From Pseudomonas sp. Q1-7 (lineage in GTDB: Bacteria; Pseudomonadota; Gammaproteobacteria; Pseudomonadales; Pseudomonadaceae), in contig NZ_CP116304.1 in assembly GCF_028010285.1 (NCBI RefSeq), positions 3,364,501-3,428,500 on the forward strand: a stretch of 64,000 nucleotides of DNA, read 5' to 3'. The notes under the pieces were generated by a model. It was not told where the DNA came from. It worked only from the letters and a program-made list of their open reading frames with translations, and searched no databases. Below are positions 38,608-50,668 of the stretch, in pieces. Made by a program: the position numbers and the translations under genes. Each line of letters starts with the position of its first letter. Within the stretch, counting starts at the first letter, position 1.

Positions 38608-40377
38608 ATGTGCGGCATTTCTGGAGAATTACGTTTCGACAACACCCCTGCCAACCTCGCTGCAATTGAGCGTATCACCCATCACATGGAGCCTCGCGGC
38701 CCCAACAGCCACGGCTTTCACTGCCAGGGCCCGCTAGCGTTCGGTCATCGGCGGCTGAAGATCATGGACCTCGCCGAATCGTCCGGCCAGCCCATGCTGG
38801 ACCCGCAACTGGGTCTGGCGATGGTCTTTAATGGTTCCATCTATAACTATCCAGAGCTGCGTGTAGAGCTCCAGCAGCTGGGCTACCGCTTTTTCTCGGA
38901 AGGCGACACCGAAGTGCTGCTCAAGGCCTGGCATGCCTGGGGCAAGGACATGCTGCCCAAGCTCAACGGCATGTTCGCCCTGGCCATCTGGGAGCGGGAT
39001 ACGCAACGCCTGTTCCTCGCCCGCGACCGCCTCGGCATCAAGCCGCTGTACCTGTCGCGCACCGGGCAACGCCTGCGCTTCGCCTCCAGCCTGCCGGCCC
39101 TGCTGCAGGGTGGCGACCTGGATACTGCCCTCGACCCGCAGGCGCTGAACTTCTACCTCAACTTCCACGCCGTGGTGCCGGCGCCACGCACCCTGGTCAA
39201 GGGCGTGGAAAAGCTGTCGCCGGGCAGCTGGATGATGTTCGACGCCGCCGGCAACTCCGATCACGGCACGTGGTGGCAACTGGAGTACGGTCCCCGCGAG
39301 GACGAACAGGGCCTCGGTTTCGATGACTGGCGCGACCGGCTGCTGGACAGTCTGCGCGACGCCGTCGCGATCCGCCAGCGCGCCGCCCGCGAAGTCGGCG
39401 TGCTGCTCTCCGGCGGGGTGGATTCCAGCCTGCTGGTGGGCCTGCTGGCGGAAACCGGCGTCGAACAGTTGGCGACCTTTTCCATCGGTTTCCAGGACGC
39501 CGGTGGCGAGCGCGGCGACGAGTTCGAATATTCCGACCTGATCGCCCGCCACTACGGCACCCGCCACCAGCAACTGCGCATCGGCGAACACGAAGTGCTG
39601 GAACAGTTGCCCGCCGCCTTCGCCGCCATGAGCGAGCCGATGGTCAGCCACGACTGCATCGCCTTCTACCTGCTCGCCCGCGAGGTGTCCAAGCACTGCA
39701 AGGTGGTGCAGAGCGGCCAGGGCGCCGACGAATTGTTCGGCGGCTACCACTGGTACCCGCCGCTGGCCGACACCCGCGACCCGTTCGGCAGCTACCGCAC
39801 GGCCTTCTTCGACCGGGACCACAGCGAATACCAGGCCACGGTGCAGCCGGCCTGGCTCACCGACGACCTGGCCGGCGACTTCGTGCGCCAGCACTTCGCC
39901 CGCCCTGGCGCCCTCGACCCGGTGGACAAGGCCCTGCGCCTGGACAGCACGGTGATGCTGGTGGACGACCCGGTGAAGCGCGTGGACAACATGACCATGG
40001 CCTGGGGCCTGGAGGCGCGGGTGCCCTTCCTCGACTACCGGGTGGCCGAGCTGTCGGCACGCATCCCCTCGCGCTTCAAGCTCGGCGACGGTGGCAAGGC
40101 GGTGCTCAAGGCCGCCGCGCGCCAGGTCATTCCCGCCCAGGTGATCGACCGGCCCAAGGGCTATTTCCCGGTGCCCGGCCTCAAGCACCTGGAAGGCCGG
40201 ACCCGCGACTGGGTGCGCGAACTGCTGCTGGACCCGAGCCAGGACCGCGGCCTGTTCCAGCCGGCCATGCTGGAACAGCTGCTGGCCAGCCCGGAGCAGG
40301 ACATCACCCCGCTGCGCGGCTCCAAGCTCTGGCAGATGGCCGCCCTCAACCTCTGGCTCAATCAACAGGGACTCTGA
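38608..40377 (+). CDS. asnO: N-acetylglutaminylglutamine amidotransferase (AsnB-like)
   Basis: Class II glutamine amidotransferase of 589 residues that amidates the dipeptide N-acetylglutaminylglutamine to form the osmolyte NAGGN. The N-terminal nucleophile is Cys2 (MCGISGELRF), followed by the Ntn domain, then an asparagine synthetase-type domain with the pyrophosphate loop LLSGGVDSSLLVGLL and VQSGQGADELFGGY. It differs from true asparagine synthetase mainly in context: the next gene, 6 bp away, encodes the GNAT/ATP-grasp fusion that makes the substrate. The start follows a taagga Shine-Dalgarno. The symbol is as used for asparagine synthase-like members; the NAGGN role rests on the gene pair. 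Confidence 0.9.
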   Translation: MCGISGELRFDNTPANLAAIERITHHMEPRGPNSHGFHCQGPLAFGHRRLKIMDLAESSGQPMLDPQLGLAMVFNGSIYNYPELRVELQQLGYRFFSEGDTEVLLKAWHAWGKDMLPKLNGMFALAIWERDTQRLFLARDRLGIKPLYLSRTGQRLRFASSLPALLQGGDLDTALDPQALNFYLNFHAVVPAPRTLVKGVEKLSPGSWMMFDAAGNSDHGTWWQLEYGPREDEQGLGFDDWRDRLLDSLRDAVAIRQRAAREVGVLLSGGVDSSLLVGLLAETGVEQLATFSIGFQDAGGERGDEFEYSDLIARHYGTRHQQLRIGEHEVLEQLPAAFAAMSEPMVSHDCIAFYLLAREVSKHCKVVQSGQGADELFGGYHWYPPLADTRDPFGSYRTAFFDRDHSEYQATVQPAWLTDDLAGDFVRQHFARPGALDPVDKALRLDSTVMLVDDPVKRVDNMTMAWGLEARVPFLDYRVAELSARIPSRFKLGDGGKAVLKAAARQVIPAQVIDRPKGYFPVPGLKHLEGRTRDWVRELLLDPSQDRGLFQPAMLEQLLASPEQDITPLRGSKLWQMAALNLWLNQQGL

Positions 40378-40383
40378 ACAAGC

Positions 40384-42126
40384 ATGAAAGCTCATACCTT
40401 GCACAGCCAACGCCTGCTGCGTGGCCAGGCACCGTCCTACCAGCGCCTGCAGGCGCGCCTGGCGGAAGTCCGGCAAGACCCGCACGATGAGCCCAAGGTC
40501 TTGCACTGCGGCTGGGGCCGCCTGCTGCTTGGTCACACCTTCGCCACGCCGGGCGGTCTCGCCCAGGAGCTGCTCTCCGAACGCCCCGGCGAGCGCGACA
40601 TCGCCCTCTATGTCGCCGCCCCCCAGCAGGTGCTGGCGCAGGCGCCGCAGCAGCTGTTCCTCGACCCGTCCGATACCCTGCGTCTCTGGTTCACCGACTA
40701 CCGCCCGGCGCGCCGCGCCTTTCGCGGCTTCCGCATCCGCCGCGCCGTGAGCGAGGCGGACTGGCAGGCGGTGAACCAGCTCTACCGCTGCCGCGACATG
40801 CTGCCGGTGAACCAGGACGCCATCACCCCGCGCCACCAGGGCGGGCCGGTGTACTGGCTGGCCGAGGACGAACGCGACAGCCAGGTGATCGGCGCCGTCA
40901 TGGGCCTCAACCACGCCAAGGCCTTCGGCGACCCGGAAGGCGGTTCCAGCCTCTGGTGCCTGGCGGTGGACCCGCAATGCAGCCGCCCGGGCGTCGGCGA
41001 AGCGCTGGTGCGCCACCTGATCGAGCACTTCATGAGCCGCGAACTCAGTTACCTCGACCTCTCGGTGCTGCACGACAACCGCCAGGCCAAGGCGCTCTAC
41101 GCCAAACTGGGCTTCCGCGAGCTGGCCACCTTCGCGGTGAAGCACAAGAACAGCATCAACCAGACCCTGTTCATCGGCCCCGGCCCCGAAGAGCAGCTCA
41201 ACCCCTACGCCCGCATCATCGTCGACGAGGCGCTGCGCCGTGGCATCGGCGTGCAGGTGGACGACGCCGAGGGCGGCCTGTTCAGCCTCAGCCTGGGCGG
41301 CCGGCGGATCCGCTGCCGCGAATCGCTCTGCGACCTGACCAGCGCAGTGAGCATGACCCTCTGCCAGGACAAGCACCTCACCCACCGCGCGCTGGCCCAG
41401 GTCGGCATCCGCCAGCCGGCCCAGCGCCTGGCCGGCTCGGAGGCGGACAACGCCGCCTTCCTCGCCGAGCACGGCAGCCTCGTCGTCAAGCCGGTCAATG
41501 GCGAGCAGGGCCAGGGCGTGGCCGTCGACCTGCGCAGCCCGGACGAGGTGCGCACCGCCATCGCCGCCGCCGAACACTTCGACAGCCGCGTGCTGCTGGA
41601 AAGCTGCCACCCGGGCCTGGACCTGCGGGTGGTGGTGATCAACTACGAGGTGGTGGCCGCCGCCGTCCGCCGCCCGGCCGAAGTGGTCGGCGACGGCCAG
41701 CGCAGCCTGCGCCAGCTGATCGAGCGGCAGAGCCGCCGACGCCAGGCCGCCACCCAGGGCGAGAGCCGCATTCCGCTGGACGGCGAGACCGAGCGCACCC
41801 TGCGCGCCGCCGGCTTCGACTACGACAGCGTGCTGCCGGCGGGCACCCGCCTGGCCGTGCGGCGCACCGCCAACCTGCACACCGGCGGCACCCTGGAAGA
41901 CGTCACCGCGAGCCTCCACCCGGCCCTGGCCGAGGCCGCCATCCTCGCCGCCCGCACCCTGGAAATCCCGGTGGTGGGGCTGGACCTGCTGGTGCCGGCC
42001 GCCGACCAGCCGGACTACGTGCTGATCGAGGCCAACGAGCGCGTCGGCCTGGCCAACCACCAGCCGCAGCCCACGGCGGAGCGCTTCATCGATCTGCTGT
42101 TTCCCCTCAGCAAGGCCCACGCGTGA
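40384..42126 (+). CDS. ngg: N-acetylglutaminylglutamine synthetase (GNAT and ATP-grasp fusion)
   Basis: A 580-residue fusion enzyme expected to acetylate and ligate two glutamines. The N-terminal half contains a GNAT acetyltransferase (about residues 115-265, with LAVDPQCSRPGVGEALVRHL as acetyl-CoA motif and ALYAKLGFRE). The second half is an ATP-grasp ligase of RimK/cyanophycin-synthetase style (KPVNGEQGQGVAVDLR, then RVVVINYEVVAAAVRRPAEV and LIEANERVG). The start is 6 bp after the amidotransferase stop, so the two are coupled. The M42 peptidase gene that follows this pair in P. aeruginosa is not present here. Confidence 0.92.
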   Translation: MKAHTLHSQRLLRGQAPSYQRLQARLAEVRQDPHDEPKVLHCGWGRLLLGHTFATPGGLAQELLSERPGERDIALYVAAPQQVLAQAPQQLFLDPSDTLRLWFTDYRPARRAFRGFRIRRAVSEADWQAVNQLYRCRDMLPVNQDAITPRHQGGPVYWLAEDERDSQVIGAVMGLNHAKAFGDPEGGSSLWCLAVDPQCSRPGVGEALVRHLIEHFMSRELSYLDLSVLHDNRQAKALYAKLGFRELATFAVKHKNSINQTLFIGPGPEEQLNPYARIIVDEALRRGIGVQVDDAEGGLFSLSLGGRRIRCRESLCDLTSAVSMTLCQDKHLTHRALAQVGIRQPAQRLAGSEADNAAFLAEHGSLVVKPVNGEQGQGVAVDLRSPDEVRTAIAAAEHFDSRVLLESCHPGLDLRVVVINYEVVAAAVRRPAEVVGDGQRSLRQLIERQSRRRQAATQGESRIPLDGETERTLRAAGFDYDSVLPAGTRLAVRRTANLHTGGTLEDVTASLHPALAEAAILAARTLEIPVVGLDLLVPAADQPDYVLIEANERVGLANHQPQPTAERFIDLLFPLSKAHA

Positions 42127-42151
42127 ATGCCCCGGGGCCACGCATCCTCTC

Positions 42152-42278
42152 CCGGGGATGAACGCATCCCCGGTCCGCAGGTGCGGTTGCGGCCTGCGGT
42201 TCGGCACTGACTGAGGGGGCGTCCCGCCTTCTGCGATACGGGTTCTGCGGCGCCGCCATCAGCAAGCGCCGCAGAACC
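42152..42278. terminator. Hairpins between convergent ngg and SCO genes
   Basis: Two inverted repeats: ccggggatg / catccccgg (42152-42173) and the stronger 12-bp ggttctgcggcg / cgccgcagaacc (42241-42278). They lie in the 166-bp gap between convergent genes and could terminate either side; neither has a T-run, so rho-independent action is uncertain. Confidence 0.4.
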
Positions 42279-42292
42279 TGGGCACTCCAGCC

Positions 42293-42934
42293 TCAACCGA
42301 TGTTCGACGAAGCGCCGTAGCGGGTGGCGACCATCCGGGTATCCACATGGTTGATGGTGGCGATGATCCGCTTCGCGTCGCAGAGCGCCGGTGCCATGGT
42401 CCAGCGCTGGGTGCGATCGTTGCCGATGCGCAACATCCCGGTGTGGGTCGACAGGTTCTCGTCCACTTCCGGCACCGGGTCGAAGAAGCCCAGGCTGTAG
42501 CGCAGCCGCCGGATATCCCCCGGGGCGCCCGTCAGGAAGGTCCAGCCGGGCTGCGCACCATGCCGGGCGGCATAGGCCTTGAGCACCTCGGGGGTGTCCA
42601 TCAGCGGCTGCAGCGTGATCGAGTACAGGTGAACCTCCCGGCCCAGGCGATCGCCCAGCAGCCACTGCACCCTGCGCATATTGACGGTCATGGTCGGGCA
42701 GATGCCCTCGCACATGACGTACATCATGCTGATCACCACCACCTTGCCGTGGATCAGATCGTCGTAGAAATGCACCTTTTTCCCATCCTGGGTGTACAGC
42801 GGCACGTTGGCGAACGGGGTGCGGGCTTTCCTGGCCGGATCCGCTTCGCCCGCCACCTGCGGAACGCTGTACCAGAGCGCGCCACCCAGGGCCGCGACAC
42901 CCAGGCCGGCTATCAAGTCGCGTCGAGTGTTCAT
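42293..42934 (-). CDS. SCO1/SenC-family copper chaperone, partner of first multicopper oxidase
   Basis: Thioredoxin-fold copper protein of 213 residues from ATG 42934 behind gaggagg; a longer frame to 43012 is disfavoured. N-terminal MNTRRDLIAGLGVAALGGAL is a Tat-like or anchor signal. The copper motif CEGICP has C75 and C79, and a matching late histidine is at about H164 in LSTHTGML. SCO proteins deliver copper or reduce cysteines in the periplasm, classically for the CuA site of cytochrome oxidase. Here the gene follows a multicopper oxidase by 22 bp with no cytochrome oxidase gene near, so copper loading of that oxidase is the natural inference. Confidence 0.88.
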   Translation of the reverse strand: MNTRRDLIAGLGVAALGGALWYSVPQVAGEADPARKARTPFANVPLYTQDGKKVHFYDDLIHGKVVVISMMYVMCEGICPTMTVNMRRVQWLLGDRLGREVHLYSITLQPLMDTPEVLKAYAARHGAQPGWTFLTGAPGDIRRLRYSLGFFDPVPEVDENLSTHTGMLRIGNDRTQRWTMAPALCDAKRIIATINHVDTRMVATRYGASSNIG

Positions 42935-42956
42935 GGACAGACCTCCTCTTGCCGGA

Positions 42957-44870
42957 TCAGCCGATTCGCCGTTTGCCAGGTTGTCGAGTGGTATCGGCAC
43001 TGCCGCTGCCACTGTTGGGCGAAGGGCCGCTGGTATCCGCTTCGATGTCCCAGCGCACCATCATCGCGTGGTCCTCGTGGATGAGGTTGTGACAGTGCAT
43101 GGGGTGCTTGCCGAGAAAATCGCGGAAGCGCAGGAAGACCTTGATGGTCATGTCCTCGCCCAGCACGAAGACGTCCTTGCGGCCCACCTCATGGGGTGGA
43201 ATGGGGACTTCCCGCCCTTTCACGGTCTTGCTGATGATGCGCCCCTCCTCGAAGTGGATATGGATGGGGTGGTCCCAGCCATCTTCGGGGTTGACCAGTT
43301 CCCAGACCTCCGCACTGCCCTGGCGGATTCGCGCACTGACGACGGTCGGGTCGAAGAATCGGCCATTCACCGCCCACATGCCGTTCCTGCGCTCGAATAC
43401 CCAGCGCCGCACCGGGGCCGCGGCGATCTCCTCCGGATCGAGCGGTCGCAGCGGACGCAACACCGGTGGCACCTGGCTCACGTCCTGCTCGGTGGGGAAG
43501 CGGTCGACGATGATTTTCAGCACCCGGACGCCCGGCTCGCGCACGTCCTTGGGCTGCCGCGTATCGTCTGGCCGGTGCGTCAGGCGGTTCACCAGGTACA
43601 GCTCCGTGCCCACCACGTAGCGGGAGAAGTCGACGACGATGTCGGCGCGCTCGGTGACCCCGAGACGAACCTTGGTCTGGTTCAGCAGCGGCGCCGGCAG
43701 CAGATTGCCGTCGTTACCGATGTAGGTGAACTTCTGCTCCACATCGCGCGACGACACCAGGTAGAACTCATAGAAACGGCTGGGCCCGCCGTTGAGCAGG
43801 CGGAGTCGATAGCGGCGCGCGGCGACCCGCAAGACCGGCTCGATATAACCGTTCACGCAGATCTTGTCGCCCAGTACCCCTTCGGGACTGACCTGGTCCC
43901 AGTACAGGATGCCCTCCGGGTCGAAGCGCTTGTCGTTGAACATCAACGGATAGTCGTAGGGGTGGCTGGGCAGGCGCAGGGCGCTGGGACTCGGGTCATG
44001 CTCATCGCCCGAGTCGATGTCGTCGAAGAGCAGGTAGAACCCGGCCAGGCCGCGATACACGTTCGGCGCCGTGAAGTCGAAGGTGTGGTCGTGGTAGAAC
44101 AGCGTGCCCAGCGCCTCGCGCGGATCGCCGATGCCATTCTGGAACTCGTCGAAGCCGGCGTAGATATTGCCGTAGTGGTGATCCTTGAACTCACCGGGCG
44201 AGGCCAGCGTCGGCCCCGCCTTGACGGCGCTGTAGTAGTCCCCCGGGAAACCATCGCTCTCCGACGCCGTATGGGCATTGTGCAAGTGCGTGGAAATTTC
44301 CGGGGAGCCGAAGCCGACGTGATCCTGAGGCAACCCGTTGTGGATACGCAGAATCATCGGCTGGCCATAGCGCGCGAAAATGGTGGGTCCCGGGGCCGTG
44401 GCGCCCCGCGTGTTGCCGGCATACCCCCAGACCCTCTGGGGCGGATAAGCCGGATTGAACACCCAGTCCGGCCGCTCCAGGGCGGTCAGTTCATAGGTGA
44501 CCGCGACGCCCAGTTCGGTAAATCGCTGGTGGGGAGCACGCCCCGCCTCGCCCGCGGCGGTATTCGCCTCCTCGGTCGGCGCAGGGTCCAGGGTGACCGG
44601 CTGGAGCACCGGGATTTCCTGGGGAAGCTCGATCTGCCAGGGGATGGTCGGTGGACTCGGCGGGATGAGCACACGGACGTCATCGTCGTCCTCATCATCG
44701 TCATCGCGATCACGATCGCGGCGTCTCTTCGCGGTCAGGCTCAAAGGTACCGCGGTTGCGGATAGCGCCAGCGCCGTCGCGGACAGTTTGAGAAAGTTTC
44801 TTCTGGGGGACTGACTGTTCGCCCTAGCGTTGTCCTCGACTTCAGGTGTTTCAGGAGTTGGATGTTTCAT
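42957..44870 (-). CDS. Tat-exported multicopper oxidase (first of two)
   Basis: A 637-residue periplasmic multicopper oxidase from ATG 44870 (gggagg upstream; the in-frame 44894 start is disfavoured). The Tat signal is SPRRNFLKLSATALAL with R23-R24. Directly after it lies an unusual charge run of Arg/Asp (about residues 49-64, RDRDRDDDDEDDDD). All four copper-ligand motifs are intact: HLHNAH (195-200), HDH (260-262), HPIHIH (534-539) and HCHNLIHEDHAMM (592-604), giving T1, T2 and T3 sites with a Met axial ligand. It may oxidise metal ions or phenols with O2. It is paralogous to the oxidase at 47802-50648. The SCO gene follows 22 bp later. Confidence 0.93.
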   Translation of the reverse strand: MKHPTPETPEVEDNARANSQSPRRNFLKLSATALALSATAVPLSLTAKRRRDRDRDDDDEDDDDVRVLIPPSPPTIPWQIELPQEIPVLQPVTLDPAPTEEANTAAGEAGRAPHQRFTELGVAVTYELTALERPDWVFNPAYPPQRVWGYAGNTRGATAPGPTIFARYGQPMILRIHNGLPQDHVGFGSPEISTHLHNAHTASESDGFPGDYYSAVKAGPTLASPGEFKDHHYGNIYAGFDEFQNGIGDPREALGTLFYHDHTFDFTAPNVYRGLAGFYLLFDDIDSGDEHDPSPSALRLPSHPYDYPLMFNDKRFDPEGILYWDQVSPEGVLGDKICVNGYIEPVLRVAARRYRLRLLNGGPSRFYEFYLVSSRDVEQKFTYIGNDGNLLPAPLLNQTKVRLGVTERADIVVDFSRYVVGTELYLVNRLTHRPDDTRQPKDVREPGVRVLKIIVDRFPTEQDVSQVPPVLRPLRPLDPEEIAAAPVRRWVFERRNGMWAVNGRFFDPTVVSARIRQGSAEVWELVNPEDGWDHPIHIHFEEGRIISKTVKGREVPIPPHEVGRKDVFVLGEDMTIKVFLRFRDFLGKHPMHCHNLIHEDHAMMVRWDIEADTSGPSPNSGSGSADTTRQPGKRRIG

Positions 44871-45313
44871 GGGGCCTCCCATCCCCCCAATCAATAATTA
44901 TTGTATGTATTGATGATTTGAATGAGTGACACAGGACCAACAAGCACAAGGCTTCGCAGAACCCCTGCCACACCCCAACCAAAGCACCATGATAACAAAT
45001 TGTAAAGAATATCCTTGAAAATAATGGCAATTTAACCACAACCGGCCATTGATAAATAACTATCGCCCATCCGTCTTATTCTCCCCAGAATTAACAGCCA
45101 CCCGGCAAAGTGACTTTTGATATTTAGTCATATTATGAGCGCCAATCGAGTGACAGCATCCTCAAGAAATCAGACACCTAGGAGCAATAGGGCCACAGCG
45201 TTAAAAACCAGGTGACCAACCCAGCAAATACCAGAGGTTAAAAATCAATAAAACTTGAAATACTCGCCGAACAAAAAGGGGCCGCCCTGAAGGCGAAAAC
45301 CATGCGAGACCGG
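44871..45313. other. AT-rich intergenic region upstream of the first multicopper oxidase
   Basis: 443 bp clearly richer in A+T than the rest of the window, without a supported gene. Close to the oxidase start is a perfect 12-bp palindrome caataattattg (44892-44903) inside a wider dyad tcaata (44891-44896) and tattga (44908-44913), a candidate operator. Several stop codons occur in all frames. The base composition suggests acquired or regulatory DNA. Confidence 0.5.
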
Positions 45314-45718
45314 TCACAGCTTTGAATCGACGCCAAATGACTGAAGCGGGCTGGAAACTCCCGCGGTATTGGACGCGGTATCAACATCTCGACAAAGCTC
45401 GATGTGCTGGACGCATTTTTCATTGGTTTTGCGTAGTGCATCTATGGCGTCGAGCACCGTATCAATATTTGACATGGAAGCCGACCGCATCAGCAGCCTG
45501 ACCTGATAGTTGGAGTGCCTGATGTGTGCCTCGATTGCTTTTCGATGTTCCTCATTCACCTTTCGCCCCTGGGTGTTTATGGAATTATTATCCGAGGCGT
45601 TTGACTGATTAACTTCCGTTGCCACCCTGGCGTTATCATCTGACACACCAGGCGCTGCCAGAATATGCGTCGACAACAATAGCGACAGCGGAAGCCACAG
45701 TACTTTGCAGACACTCAT
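45314..45718 (-). CDS. Secreted hypothetical protein in AT-rich patch
   Basis: A 134-residue protein with a clear Sec signal peptide ([20 protein letters not shown], cleavage near LAAPG). The mature part is hydrophilic and mostly helical (NEEHRKAIEAHIRHSNYQV, then SNIDTVLDAIDALRK), with two cysteines nine residues... apart in the segment NEKCVQHIELCRD. Codon and base use are more AT-rich than in neighbouring genes, pointing to foreign origin or relaxed selection. No family recognised. Its position between the two oxidase modules may be incidental. Confidence 0.55.
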   Translation of the reverse strand: MSVCKVLWLPLSLLLSTHILAAPGVSDDNARVATEVNQSNASDNNSINTQGRKVNEEHRKAIEAHIRHSNYQVRLLMRSASMSNIDTVLDAIDALRKTNEKCVQHIELCRDVDTASNTAGVSSPLQSFGVDSKL

Positions 45719-45974
45719 GACTGACTCTCCCGGAATCAGACTCCGTCAAGTCGAAACCGTAGACGATAATGCAGCGCCCACTCTGTCATTGGGTCTGAAG
45801 ATGCGGCCGTTCGGTCATCGAGCCCCGGTAATCGCCGTCGCCGAACCCCGAACGCTCAACGACTGGAAGGGGTTCGGCGGTGGGTCCCTTCCCGGGTTGC
45901 ATCAGGGCTACCGACGCCTGCGAACACTCCGCGCCCGACTGCAACAGGGGACCGTCGTCATGAGCGCGGCCTAG
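45717..45974 (+). CDS. Doubtful small ORF between secreted hypothetical and nhaA
   Basis: An open frame of 85 codons from ATG 45717 ([15 protein letters not shown]); 45705 is an alternative start. No convincing Shine-Dalgarno or similarity is seen. Its end overlaps the 3' end of nhaA by 17 bp on the opposite strand, and its start overlaps the start of the secreted hypothetical gene. It could be a gene remnant or chance frame; reported because it fills a space otherwise without a gene. Confidence 0.25.
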   Translation: MTDSPGIRLRQVETVDDNAAPTLSLGLKMRPFGHRAPVIAVAEPRTLNDWKGFGGGSLPGLHQGYRRLRTLRARLQQGTVVMSAA

Positions 45975-47349
45975 AATCCGGGCCTAACACGCGGCCGGAC
46001 TGACCGACCGCGCGCGCAGCCAGCACGCGGCCAAAGGCCAGACCGATGACACCCGCGATCAGCGAGGCGATCAGCACCCCCAACTTGGCGGCGCTCAAGA
46101 GCTCCTGCTGCGCGAAGGCGAGGTTGGCGATGAAGATCGACATGGTGAATCCGATCCCCGCCAGACAGCCGATCAGGGTCATCCAGGACCAGTTGATCCC
46201 CGCGGGCAGGCTGCACAACCCCATGCGCACCGCCAGCCAGCTGCAGCTCAGCACCCCCAGCGGCTTGCCGGCCACCAGGGCCAGCGCGACCCCGGTAAGC
46301 ACCGCCAGGGAACCGCCATCGTCCAGGTCCACGCCGGCCAGGCTCACCCCCGCATTCGCCAACGCGAACAGTGGCATCACCAGAAAGGCGACCCAGGGGT
46401 GCAGGGCCATTTGCACACGCGTCACCGGCGGCAACAGTTCACGTTGCGCCTGTCTGAGCTGCCTGATAGGCACCAGCAGCTCGTTGGTATCGCCGTGCGA
46501 CGCCTGCTCGCGCTCGGCGAAATCCTGAATCGCCTGCTTCGCCAGTTGCAGCGGCTGCTCGATGACCTTGACCGGGCGCACCGGGGTCATGAGCCCCAGC
46601 ACCACCCCCGCCAGCGTCGGGTGGGCGCCCGTTTTCAGCAGGCCATACCAGAGCAACGCACCGGGTAGCAGGTAGGCATAGGCCGAGCCGACGCCAATCC
46701 ACTGCAAGCCCAGCACCAGCAGGATGCCCGCACCGGCGATGACAAAGCCCAGGGCATCCAGCCCCCCGGAATAGAACAGGGCGATTATCAGCACCGCGAC
46801 GATGTCGTCGATGATCGCCAGGGCCAGCAGGAACACCCGCACCGAAGCCGGGACAGAGCGCCCGAGCAAGGCCAGGACCCCCACCGCGAAGGCAATGTCG
46901 GTGGCCGTCGGAACCGCCCAGCCCCGGCGCAATTCATCGCTGCCATTGAGCGAGAGATAGAGCAAGGCCGGCACCAGGACCCCGCCGCACGCGGCGACCA
47001 CCGGCAGGGTCGCCAGCTTGATGTCGGCCAACGCCCCTTCGTGAATCTCCCGGCGTATCTCCATACCGACCACCAGGAAAAACACGGTCATCAGCGCATC
47101 GTTGATCCAGAAGTGCAGGGAATACGAGATGGCATGGTCACCCAGGGCGATGGATAGCGGCGTGTGCCAGAGGTGTTCATAGCTGGCGGCGGCGGGCGAG
47201 TTGGCCCAGATCAGCGCGACGGCGGCAGCGATCAGTAGGACCACGCCACTGAGCGCTTCGATGTGGAGGAATTTTTCGAGGGAATTGAAGGCCTTGTCAG
47301 CCACGCGTTGCGCAGCCGGCAACACCTCGCGGGAAGGATGCTGGTTCAT
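45958..47349 (-). CDS. nhaA: Na+/H+ antiporter NhaA
   Basis: Inner-membrane sodium/proton antiporter of 463 residues from ATG 47349 ([14 protein letters not shown]); a longer frame to 47451 is disfavoured. Family hallmarks: [21 protein letters not shown] at TM2-3, [19 protein letters not shown] with the transport-site Asp region, and [20 protein letters not shown] with the paired aspartates of TM5; late [15 protein letters not shown] is also typical. It exceeds E. coli NhaA (388) through N- and C-terminal extensions and an added hydrophilic loop near residues 290-330. It sits between the two multicopper oxidase modules; the functional link, if any, is unclear. Confidence 0.94.
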   Translation of the reverse strand: MNQHPSREVLPAAQRVADKAFNSLEKFLHIEALSGVVLLIAAAVALIWANSPAAASYEHLWHTPLSIALGDHAISYSLHFWINDALMTVFFLVVGMEIRREIHEGALADIKLATLPVVAACGGVLVPALLYLSLNGSDELRRGWAVPTATDIAFAVGVLALLGRSVPASVRVFLLALAIIDDIVAVLIIALFYSGGLDALGFVIAGAGILLVLGLQWIGVGSAYAYLLPGALLWYGLLKTGAHPTLAGVVLGLMTPVRPVKVIEQPLQLAKQAIQDFAEREQASHGDTNELLVPIRQLRQAQRELLPPVTRVQMALHPWVAFLVMPLFALANAGVSLAGVDLDDGGSLAVLTGVALALVAGKPLGVLSCSWLAVRMGLCSLPAGINWSWMTLIGCLAGIGFTMSIFIANLAFAQQELLSAAKLGVLIASLIAGVIGLAFGRVLAARAVGQSGRVLGPDSRPRS

Positions 47350-47801
47350 GGTCGCTCGTTCTCGACTACTGTGCGGCGGCCCGACCGACACAAGAAACCT
47401 GTCTGACTGCAGCGCGCAGAAACGACACCCGGCGGTTACCTTACCTTCCATGCCCCCGGTTTGCCTAGCGGCCTGAAGCCCCCGGAATCATGCGGCCAGG
47501 CCCCGGCTTCCACCATTGCCAATCCGGGTCCGGCGCCGCCCCGGAGACGGCAGATTGACGCCGCACCTTGGACGCTACCACTGATGCCGACTTTTTGACC
47601 TTTCGCCAAATGCGAATCGCTTGCACATTGACACATTTAGTTACAGGGAAAAAGATCGATTCGAGGCCATAGTGCCACTACTCCAAACACTCCTACTCGG
47701 CGGGCGGGCAAGGTCTGTCCCGATGAGTCTTGTCGTGCCGTGTTTCCTGCCAGTGGCCCGTTGACCGTGACTATCCCTCAGTCCACGTCGAAGAGGTGGA
47801 T
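47350..47801. other. 452-bp divergent region between nhaA and second multicopper oxidase
   Basis: No gene supported. GC-rich near nhaA, then less so from about 47590. It contains the predicted promoter at 47628-47656. The distance from that promoter to the chosen start codon implies a 5' leader of about 140 bases. An open frame for the oxidase extends back to 47730, so a somewhat earlier start cannot be excluded. Confidence 0.45.
47628..47656 (+). promoter_or_regulatory. Predicted sigma-70 promoter of the second oxidase operon
   Basis: Perfect -35 hexamer ttgaca (47628-47633), 17-bp spacer and -10-like aaagat (47651-47656, matching 3 of 6 consensus bases). It points toward the multicopper oxidase and SCO-cytochrome genes. 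Assigned by eye. Confidence 0.45.
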
Positions 47802-50648
<2,847 letters not shown>

Positions 50649-50668
50649 GCGCGCGAGGCCACCGGACG

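Noticed and set aside
38734-42207. 1157-codon open frame on the minus strand
   Set aside because: It is exactly antisense to the amidotransferase and ngg genes, rich in Gln/His/Ala/Arg as expected of the complement of high-GC genes, and shows no family motif.
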